Source of the DNA: Sporolactobacillus vineae DSM 21990 = SL153
Lineage (GTDB): Bacteria > Bacillota > Bacilli > Bacillales > Sporolactobacillaceae
Direction: 5' to 3'
DNA length: 64,000 nucleotides
Assembly: GCF_000377985.1 (NCBI RefSeq)
Contig: NZ_KB899045.1
Location: 246,013 to 310,012, forward strand
Shown: positions 58,062 to 64,000 of the stretch, piece by piece
Layout: every line of letters starts with the position of its first letter
How positions within the stretch are numbered: the stretch's first letter is position 1
Made by a program: the position numbers and the translations under genes
Notes under the pieces: generated by a model
Database searches by the model: none
Told to the model about the DNA's origin: nothing
Seen by the model: only the letters and a program-made list of their open reading frames with translations

Positions 58062-58104
58062 GCTGTCGGGGAAGGAACAGGTGCCATCATTTCCCTGTTG
58101 ACTT

Positions 58105-58133
58105 TAGACCTGCCCGTGTGGATGGCGTATAAT
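58105..58133 (+). promoter_or_regulatory. SigA promoter of est-rnr
   Basis: TAGACC (58105-58110), 17 bp and a perfect TATAAT (58128-58133), with about 80 nt of leader. Confidence 0.6.
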
Positions 58134-58217
58134 AAGGGGTGTTATTGGCTGAAAGTATTAACCGGCCTCTTAGTAAGGGAATTGATACTTACAGCCGGAT
58201 GCGCTGGGGGTGGTGAA

Positions 58218-58970
58218 ATGGGGAAGATCAGGCCGCCTAAGCCGTTCCTGCTTGAAGGCGGCAGACGGGCGGTGCTGCTGCTGCACGGTTTTACAGGGAA
58301 TTCAGCCGATGTGCGTCAGCTCGGCAGGTATCTGAACAACCGTGGCTACACATGTTACGGACCGCACTATTCCGGACATGCTGTCCCACCGGAAGAACTG
58401 TTTCGCACAACACCCGATGACTGGTGGAACGATGTACGCCATGCGTTTGCCTTTCTTCAAAAATCAGGGTACACCGAGATTGCCGTTTGCGGACTTTCAC
58501 TGGGCGGAGTATTTTCACTGAAATGTGGCTACACTTTTCCTGTAAAGGGAATTATACCGATGTGTGCACCTGTCCGGAACGGCACTCAGGAAACCGTTCG
58601 ATCCGGCGTGATTCGCTATTCGAGAAACTATAAAACGTATGAAGGCGAATCCCATCAGGAGATTGACAGCGAGATGCCGGCGCTCGAAGCAAAAGTGCCG
58701 CAGATGCTGGAACGGCTTGCTGCACTGATCGATGATGTGCGGCACCATCTCAGCCTGATCCGGGTTCCGGCGCTTGTCGTCCAGGCCGGACTCGATGAGA
58801 TGATTGACCGGACAAGTGCGGATACAATTTATCAGGAAATTCAGTCAAGCGTAAAACAGATTAAATGGTATAATCAATCGACACACGTGATTACGTTAGG
58901 AACAGAGAAGGCTCAGTTGCACCAGGATATCGAAGCTTTTCTTGAAAGCCTGGACTGGTCTGTTTCCTAA
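58218..58970 (+). CDS. est: Carboxylesterase, Est30/YvaK family
   Basis: This is an alpha/beta-hydrolase that cleaves short-chain esters; the natural substrate is unknown. ATG 58218 (GGGGGTGG upstream) gives 250 residues. [14 protein letters not shown] is nearly identical to Geobacillus Est30. The nucleophile is Ser94 (GLSLGG). The acid residue is in QAGLDEMID and the His in STHVITLG. It lies 18 bp before rnr. Confidence 0.93.
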   Translation: MGKIRPPKPFLLEGGRRAVLLLHGFTGNSADVRQLGRYLNNRGYTCYGPHYSGHAVPPEELFRTTPDDWWNDVRHAFAFLQKSGYTEIAVCGLSLGGVFSLKCGYTFPVKGIIPMCAPVRNGTQETVRSGVIRYSRNYKTYEGESHQEIDSEMPALEAKVPQMLERLAALIDDVRHHLSLIRVPALVVQAGLDEMIDRTSADTIYQEIQSSVKQIKWYNQSTHVITLGTEKAQLHQDIEAFLESLDWSVS

Positions 58971-58988
58971 GGACAGGGAGGTTTTTAA

Positions 58989-61349
58989 ATGGAAGAAGAC
59001 CGTAGCCAGGAAATTCTGGACTATATGCGCAAAGAATCATACAGGCCGATGACACTGCAAGAATTGAAAGATGCATTCTCCGACAGCCTGGCGGCAAATC
59101 AGGATGAGTTTGTCGAGACGGTAAATGAAATGGAGGCACAGGGACTCATCATCAAGACCCGTACAGACCGGTACGGACTGCTGGAAAAGATGGGCCTGAT
59201 GAAAGGCCGGGTACAGAGCCATGCCAAGGGCTTCGCTTTTATCATCCCTGATGATGAAAATCAGGAAGATGTATTCGTCGGCCCAAACGATCTGGCCGGT
59301 GCAATGAACGGCGACACGGTCATTGTCCGCGTTTCACCGAAAAATCCGGATGATGAACGCGGTGATGCGGCACGTGCTGAAGGCGCCGTGATTCGGATTC
59401 TGGTACGCGCCGTGAAGCAAGTGGTCGGCACATTCAATGCCGGACCGCATTTCGGTTTTGTAATTCCTGACGACAAGAAGATCAACGGCGATATTTTCAT
59501 CCCCGAAAATGCCGAACATGGTGCGATGGAAGGCCATAAGGTTGTTGCCGAAATCACGAAATATCCGGAAGGCCGCAAAAATGCGGAAGGGATGATTACT
59601 CAGATTCTCGGACATAAGAACGATCCGGGCGTCGATATTCTTTCGATCATTTATAAACACGACCTGCCCCACGAATATCCTCCGGAAGTCATGGCGGAAG
59701 CCGAAGCCGTACCGGAGGAGATTTCTGAAAAAGACTGGGAAGGGCGCCGCGATCTTCGGAATGAAACAATTGTGACCATCGACGGTGAGGAATCCAAGGA
59801 CCTTGATGATGCGGTGACGGTTTCCAAACTGGATAATGGCAACTATCGGCTCGGGGTACATATTGCCGACGTCAGTTATTACGTCACGGAAGGCTCCGCG
59901 CTCGATGCCGAAGCCTACGAACGCGGCACCAGTGTCTATCTTGTCGACCGTGTGATCCCGATGATCCCGCACCGGCTTTCCAACGGCATCTGCAGCCTGA
60001 ATCCTCAGGTTGACCGGCTGACGATCAGTTGTGAAATGGAGATCGACCATGAAGGCAATGTGGTCAATCATGAAATTTTTCCAAGTGTGATCCGGTCGAC
60101 GGAACGGATGACGTATACGAACGTCCGGAAGATCCTCAACCGTGAGGACGATGAGGTGCTTCAGCGCTATCATGATCTCATCCCCTTCTTCGATCTGATG
60201 GCGGAACTGGCCAAGATTCTGGAAAAACATCGCCATGACCGTGGTGCGATCGACTTTGAATTTACCGAAGCAAAGATTATTGTTGATGAAAATGGCAAAC
60301 CGACAGATGTCGTCATCCGGGAACGGACCGAAGCGGAACGGCTGATCGAATCGTTCATGCTTGCGGCCAACGAAACGGTTGCGGAGCACTTTGAGAAGCT
60401 GCACTTGCCGTTCCTGTACCGTGTGCATGAAGAACCGGATGAAGACCGGCTGAAGAAATTTTTCGATTTTGTCGTTAATTTCGGCTATGTCCTGAAGGGT
60501 TCCCCGGAACATGTTCATCCGGCGACGCTCCAGTCGCTGCTTGAAAAAGCCAAGGGTTCCCCGGAAGAAGCAGTGATCAGCACGATGATGCTCCGTTCCA
60601 TGGCTAAAGCACGGTATGCCGATCAGTGTCTCGGCCACTTCGGCCTGTCGACGGAATACTATACGCATTTTACCTCCCCGATCCGCCGTTATCCGGACTT
60701 AACGGTTCACCGGCTGATCCGCAAGTACCTTTTTCAGCACCATACCGATCAGAAAACTCAGGAGACCTGGAAGTCATTGCTTCCGGAAATCGCCCGGAGG
60801 ACGTCGGTCTGCGAGCAGCGAGCGGTTGATGCGGAGAGGGATACGGATGACCTCAAGAAAGCTGAATTCATGCAGGATAAAGTCGGAGAGACTTATGACG
60901 GCGTGATCAGCGGTGTTACGAATTTCGGCTTGTTTGTGGAACTGCCGAATACCATTGAGGGCCTTGTCCACGTCAGCTATCTGACCGACGATTACTACCG
61001 TTACAGCGAAGAGAACATGGCGATGATCGGTGAGCGCAGCGGCAAAATGTACCGGATCGGCGACAAGATTCAGGTGAAAGTGCTCGACGTCAATATGGAT
61101 GAATCTGCGGTTGATTTTGAAGTCGTCGGCATGGAACCGCCGAAACCGCGGATCCGTAAATCACGTCCGACGATCATCCAGAACAAAGAGCGCAGCGGCG
61201 GTCCGTCCGGCGGAAGAAAGCGGTTCGGCGACAAGCCGAAGGGCAACGGCCCACATCGCCATCATTCGAATAACAAAGGCGGAAGCGGTAGCCACGGCTT
61301 CAGCATTAAGAGCCGGGCATTCATCAAGAATAAAGGTAAAAATAAATAA
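58989..61349 (+). CDS. rnr: RNase R, 3'-5' exoribonuclease
   Basis: RNase R degrades structured RNA and, with SmpB-tmRNA, non-stop mRNAs. The 786-residue product has an N-terminal winged helix (about 1-70), two cold-shock domains (about 75-230), the RNB catalytic domain (about 255-585; [11 protein letters not shown] and HIADVSYYV hold catalytic Asp) and an S1 domain (about 635-720; [17 protein letters not shown]). A basic Gly/Lys/Arg/His-rich tail follows. GGGAGG ribosome-binding site. The neighbourhood with smpB and ssrA is functional. Confidence 0.97.
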   Translation: MEEDRSQEILDYMRKESYRPMTLQELKDAFSDSLAANQDEFVETVNEMEAQGLIIKTRTDRYGLLEKMGLMKGRVQSHAKGFAFIIPDDENQEDVFVGPNDLAGAMNGDTVIVRVSPKNPDDERGDAARAEGAVIRILVRAVKQVVGTFNAGPHFGFVIPDDKKINGDIFIPENAEHGAMEGHKVVAEITKYPEGRKNAEGMITQILGHKNDPGVDILSIIYKHDLPHEYPPEVMAEAEAVPEEISEKDWEGRRDLRNETIVTIDGEESKDLDDAVTVSKLDNGNYRLGVHIADVSYYVTEGSALDAEAYERGTSVYLVDRVIPMIPHRLSNGICSLNPQVDRLTISCEMEIDHEGNVVNHEIFPSVIRSTERMTYTNVRKILNREDDEVLQRYHDLIPFFDLMAELAKILEKHRHDRGAIDFEFTEAKIIVDENGKPTDVVIRERTEAERLIESFMLAANETVAEHFEKLHLPFLYRVHEEPDEDRLKKFFDFVVNFGYVLKGSPEHVHPATLQSLLEKAKGSPEEAVISTMMLRSMAKARYADQCLGHFGLSTEYYTHFTSPIRRYPDLTVHRLIRKYLFQHHTDQKTQETWKSLLPEIARRTSVCEQRAVDAERDTDDLKKAEFMQDKVGETYDGVISGVTNFGLFVELPNTIEGLVHVSYLTDDYYRYSEENMAMIGERSGKMYRIGDKIQVKVLDVNMDESAVDFEVVGMEPPKPRIRKSRPTIIQNKERSGGPSGGRKRFGDKPKGNGPHRHHSNNKGGSGSHGFSIKSRAFIKNKGKNK

Positions 61350-61364
61350 TCTGGCATTAACACG

Positions 61365-61390
61365 GAGAATCGGACAGATTCTCTTTTTTT
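61365..61390 (+). terminator. Terminator of rnr
   Basis: GAGAATC-GGACA-GATTCTC followed by seven T. Confidence 0.9.
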
Positions 61391-61500
61391 CACTGAACAC
61401 AGTTAGATTACTGCGCCTGTAAATTTCCGTCAGATTCATGAGCATGGCTGAAATTCTTCTGGAATCGATAACCGGACAGTGAAGTCCACTGCCGGAATTT

Positions 61501-61557
61501 GTTATAATTAAAAGAGACAGGCATGGTTAATCTTTCCTTATAGAAAAGCGCTTTCCG
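61501..61557 (+). promoter_or_regulatory. Promoter of the HAD gene with downstream cre-like palindrome
   Basis: Extended -10 TGTTATAAT (61501-61509) without a good -35. About 35 bp further, GAAAAGCGCTTTCC (61544-61557) matches the palindromic cre TGAAAGCGCTTTCA at 11 of 14 positions, in a position for roadblock repression. Confidence 0.45.
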
Positions 61558-61626
61558 CATGGACAGAATCAAAACTGAACGGGAACATACGGGAAATGGG
61601 CGACGACGTTTCATCTGGAGGTTTCA

Positions 61627-62472
61627 ATGATAAAATTAATCGCAATGGATTTAGACGGGACGCTGCTCAACAGTAAGCGAACAATCAGCTGGGACAACCT
61701 GAAGGCACTGCGATTTGCCAGATCGAAGGGGGTTACCCTGGTAATCGCGACAGGACGCGCCTTTTTCGATGTCCGTCACCTGATGCAGGAAATTGACATC
61801 CAGACACATGTGATCGGGACAAACGGGGCAACGATCCACACAATTGAGGGTCAGCTGATCGGTGCTGATGTACTGGACCGGACGGCTGCACTGCAGGCGG
61901 TCTCTGAGCTGGCGGCACAGCATTACTATATCGGTGTTTACACGGATAAAAACATCTACGTACCGCGTGAGGGAACCAACTGGCTGTATCAGGAACTCGA
62001 CCGTCTGCATATTCATGAAGACCGTTCCGTCGGTTTTCAGGGTGCAACCAGGGACGATTTTTATCGCTTCTTTGATGATCCGCAGGAGATCGAAAAGGAA
62101 GGGCGGGACATTTTTAAAATTATCATCTGTTCCTATGACGATGCCAAACTGCTGAAAGCACGCCGCTTCTACGAAGAAAAGCATCGTTATAATATCGTCT
62201 CGAGCGGGATCGGAAACTTCGAGATTATGGGGCCGAATGTCTCCAAAGGGAACGCCCTGTATCATCTGGCGAGCTTTCTTGATATTCCGCTTGAGGATGT
62301 CATGGCGATCGGCGATAACTACAACGATCTGTCGATGTTCGCTGTCTCCGGAATTTCGGTGGCAATGGGGAATGCCGACGAGGTAATTAAGAAGAAATGC
62401 ACAAGGGTGACACTCGACTGCAGTGACGATGGTGTTGCGTCTGCCATTTATGAAGAGCTAAAACGAAAATAG
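61627..62472 (+). CDS. Cof-type HAD-superfamily phosphatase
   Basis: The 281-residue product is a IIB-cap HAD hydrolase of the Cof/YxeH group, which dephosphorylates sugar phosphates and related metabolites. Motifs: AMDLDGTLL (Asp8 nucleophile), VIATGRAFFDV, Lys in GPNVSKGNAL and GDNYNDLSM. TGGAGG ribosome-binding site. The exact substrate cannot be told. Confidence 0.93.
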   Translation: MIKLIAMDLDGTLLNSKRTISWDNLKALRFARSKGVTLVIATGRAFFDVRHLMQEIDIQTHVIGTNGATIHTIEGQLIGADVLDRTAALQAVSELAAQHYYIGVYTDKNIYVPREGTNWLYQELDRLHIHEDRSVGFQGATRDDFYRFFDDPQEIEKEGRDIFKIIICSYDDAKLLKARRFYEEKHRYNIVSSGIGNFEIMGPNVSKGNALYHLASFLDIPLEDVMAIGDNYNDLSMFAVSGISVAMGNADEVIKKKCTRVTLDCSDDGVASAIYEELKRK

Positions 62473-62513
62473 AATGGTGAGGCGCACCGGAGACACGCAA
62501 AGGATGGTTGACT

Positions 62514-62687
62514 GTGAAAAAAGTGCTTCGATATATTGCTTTTTTTATTGGTGCGTTTCTGGTCCAGTGGATCTGGTATACTTTGGTGACGCCCGGAAAA
62601 CCGTATTCATTTTTACAGTTACTGATGACCTCAGTCGTTTTTGTCGTCATTCTGTATCTGCTGGATCTGATGCCCAAGAAGCGCTGA
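62514..62687 (+). CDS. Small two-helix membrane protein, unknown
   Basis: GTG 62514, nine bases after AGGATGG, opens a 57-codon gene (starts MKKVLRYIAFFIGAF, ends DLMPKKR). Two hydrophobic helices (about 5-25 and 33-52) are joined by a short loop with a TPGKP turn; both ends are basic. This looks like a real small membrane protein, but I know no family. It lies between the HAD gene (41 bp before) and smpB. Confidence 0.65.
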   Translation: MKKVLRYIAFFIGAFLVQWIWYTLVTPGKPYSFLQLLMTSVVFVVILYLLDLMPKKR

Positions 62688-62778
62688 ATGATACAGCCGC
62701 TGCTGCAGACACGTTTGCGGCGGCTTGTATCGGCAGTTATAATGATTAAAAGGTAACAAGTTCAGGCAGGTGAGTCAG

Positions 62779-63246
62779 ATGGCCAGGGGAGAAAGTCGGG
62801 TGCTGGCACAGAATAAGCGTGCGCACCACGACTATTTTATTGAAGAAACCGTTGAAGCAGGTATTGTTCTGCAGGGAACGGAGATCAAATCGATCCGCAA
62901 GGGAAAAGTCAGTATTCAGGATGCCTTTGCCCGCGTCGAAAATGGCGAAGCATATGTTTATAATATGCATATCAGCCACTATGAACAGGGCAACCGATAT
63001 AATCATGAACCGCTGCGGACGCGCAAACTGCTGATGCATCAGAGAGAAATTCGCAAGCTCGGTGTGGAGGCGGACAAAGCAGGAAACGCACTGATTCCGC
63101 TTAAAGTCTATATTAAGAACGGGTTTGCTAAAGTACTGATTGGACTCGGACACGGTAAAAAGTTGTATGATAAACGCGAAACAATGAAGAAACAGACGGC
63201 AGAACGTGAGATGGCCCGGGCATTTCGGTCTGCGCAAAAACGGTGA
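62779..63246 (+). CDS. smpB: SmpB, tmRNA-binding protein
   Basis: SmpB binds tmRNA and places it in the stalled ribosome. ATG 62779 (AGGTGA upstream) gives 155 residues, beginning [33 protein letters not shown] and [18 protein letters not shown] are family hallmarks. The basic C-terminal tail (about 130-155) inserts in the mRNA channel. The tmRNA gene follows directly. GTG 62770 is a less likely start. Confidence 0.97.
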   Translation: MARGESRVLAQNKRAHHDYFIEETVEAGIVLQGTEIKSIRKGKVSIQDAFARVENGEAYVYNMHISHYEQGNRYNHEPLRTRKLLMHQREIRKLGVEADKAGNALIPLKVYIKNGFAKVLIGLGHGKKLYDKRETMKKQTAEREMARAFRSAQKR

Positions 63247-63247
63247 G

Positions 63248-63276
63248 TTGCCAGGACGATTAAATCATGTTATAAT
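63248..63276 (+). promoter_or_regulatory. Promoter of ssrA
   Basis: TTGCCA (63248-63253), 17 bp and perfect TATAAT (63271-63276) with TG before it. It begins directly after the smpB stop. Confidence 0.85.
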
Positions 63277-63348
63277 ATATCATTGCGTTGAAGATACGCA
63301 ATGCAGTTATGGCACAGATTCATCACCGCACGCCCGTTTGTCATAAAC

Positions 63349-63702
63349 GGGGACGTTACGGATTCGACAGGGGCAGGTCGGGTTTAAGCGGCGAGCCGAG
63401 GGGGTCGGCCTCGTAAAAACGCCAAAGCCATAACTGGCAAAGAAAACGAAAATCTCGCTTTAGCTGCCTAATCAGCTTTAGCGGTCTCTTCCGCCATCTC
63501 CCATGTGGCGGGTAAGGGACTCACTCAAGTGGGATACGCCGGAAGCCTGCATCCTGAAGGCCAGGGAAGAGATTAATCGGGATAGTTCCGCGAAAGCCTG
63601 TCGGCGGGCCGACGTGCGGGCGAACTGCTAATATACCGACTACGCTCGTAGAAACTTAAATTGCGATGTTTCTGGACGTGGGTTCGACTCCCACCGTCTC
63701 CA
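63349..63702 (+). ncRNA. ssrA: tmRNA (transfer-messenger RNA)
   Basis: The 5' end GGGGACGTTACGG and 3' end ...GTTCGACTCCCACCGTCTCCA form the tRNA-like part, with T-loop TTCGACT and acceptor GGGGAC/GTCTCC. CCA is not encoded (CTA follows). The tag frame runs 63436-63471 from the GGC resume codon: GKENENLALAA then TAA. After the Ala carried by the tmRNA the tag is A-GKENENLALAA, ending in the ALAA degron recognised by ClpXP. Pseudoknot regions lie between. It is next to smpB and in the same window as clpP and rnr. Confidence 0.97.
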
Positions 63703-63713
63703 CTAGCAAGATC

Positions 63714-63765
63714 ATAGAAAAGAGCCTGAAAACCTCTAATGTTGAGGCTTTCAGGCTCTTTTCTA
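63714..63765 (+). terminator. Terminator of ssrA
   Basis: AGAAAAGAGCCTGAAA and TTTCAGGCTCTTTTCT form a very long stem with inner CCTC/GAGG. T-rich end. Confidence 0.93.
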
Positions 63766-63887
63766 TTTGCCTCCCTTTGAACGTGAAAGTCATTAATTCT
63801 GCCAATTGGCCTTTCCTTTAATCATAATTGTGCCACATTTCTCAGCAATAATGACAGTAGAAACCATGCAAAGGAGGCCTCCGATTG

Positions 63888-64000
63888 ATGCTAATTCTCA
63901 TTATTCTGCTTCTGCTTGTCGGCTACTACTTTCTCCGTCAAAAAGGGAGTAACAGTTTCAGCCAGACGAAAACATCAAATGCAGAAGAAATTCTGAAACA
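63888..64000 (+). CDS. N-terminus of a small membrane protein (partial, cut by window end)
   Basis: ATG 63888 (or the TTG at 63885), after AAAGGAGG, opens a frame that runs off the window. It starts with one membrane helix (MLILIILLLLVGYYFL) then a polar stretch ending NAEEILK. The last residues resemble the beginning of a SHOCT domain (typically EILKxRYAxGEI), common at the C-terminus of short membrane proteins. The rest is missing. Confidence 0.6.
   Translation, partial: MLILIILLLLVGYYFLRQKGSNSFSQTKTSNAEEILK

Noticed and set aside
59334-60668. 444-codon minus-strand frame opposite rnr
   Set aside because: It is an antisense shadow of the RNase R gene.

Overview
The window looks like chromosome of a motile, endospore-forming, low-to-mid GC Firmicute of the order Bacillales. 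A Sporolactobacillaceae-like relative of Bacillus is my best guess, but that is inference. The evidence is gene order matching the Bacillus subtilis stretch from the late flagellar operon to ssrA: flaG-fliD-fliS-fliT, hpf, secA, prfB, yvjA, ftsE-ftsX, ctpB, minJ, uvrB-uvrA, yvlC-yvlD, hprK-lgt-ppaX, yvcD-type TPR gene, trxB, rapZ-glmR-whiA-crh, clpP, rpoN, cggR-gapA-pgk-tpiA-eno, secG-est-rnr, smpB, ssrA. A CotD-like spore coat gene with a SigK-type -10 element supports sporulation. Almost every gene is on the + strand; exceptions are a 46-codon gene, a DUF4181 gene, clpP and tRNA-Arg(CCG).

Layout. 1-2400: AT-rich glycosyltransferase genes, probably the end of a flagellin- or surface-glycosylation block. 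2400-5540: SigD-driven flagellar filament-assembly operon. 5560-5960: a small acidic protein gene on the minus strand with a long structured leader. 6100-17400: ribosome hibernation, secretion, translation termination (with the RF2 programmed frameshift) and division or sporulation membrane genes. 17600-23000: AbrB and UvrBA. 23000-33400: carbon-signalling genes (HprK, PpaX, Crh), lipoprotein modification, redox (TrxB, DoxX) and the rapZ-glmR-whiA-crh operon. 33500-36450: clpP with a CtsR-like box, tRNA-Arg, cotD-like gene, CorA. 36540-44090: SigL (RpoN), CggR and the lower glycolytic operon, which lacks the usual phosphoglycerate mutase gene between tpiA and eno. 44160-57670: an accessory block with an AraC-type regulator, a Fur-box-like site, a duplicated-DUF2231 membrane protein and a complete [NiFe] uptake hydrogenase operon. 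57770-64000: secG, est, rnr, a HAD phosphatase, a small membrane protein, smpB, tmRNA and the start of another membrane protein.

How the parts work together. Two systems dominate. First, carbon control: HprK phosphorylates Crh at Ser46, PpaX removes the pyrophosphate made by HprK-type phosphorolysis, CggR controls the gap operon, and several cre-like sites lie near promoters in the same window. Second, anaerobic hydrogen oxidation: Tat-exported small subunit, large subunit, a cytochrome b fused to the large-subunit maturation protease, an unfamiliar four-cysteine protein, HypABFCDE and a dedicated TatA-TatC pair, in one tight operon behind an Fnr-type box centred at about -41.5. A second Fnr-type box precedes a DoxX gene.

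The most unusual things I found are the cytochrome b-protease fusion, the four-cysteine Rieske-like protein with an RRSFLK start but no signal-peptide core, a second CggR-type operator about 340 bp upstream of the first, helically phased repeats upstream of the clpP promoter, and the small acidic gene with its structured leader. All regulatory sites were read by eye against known consensus sequences and are predictions.
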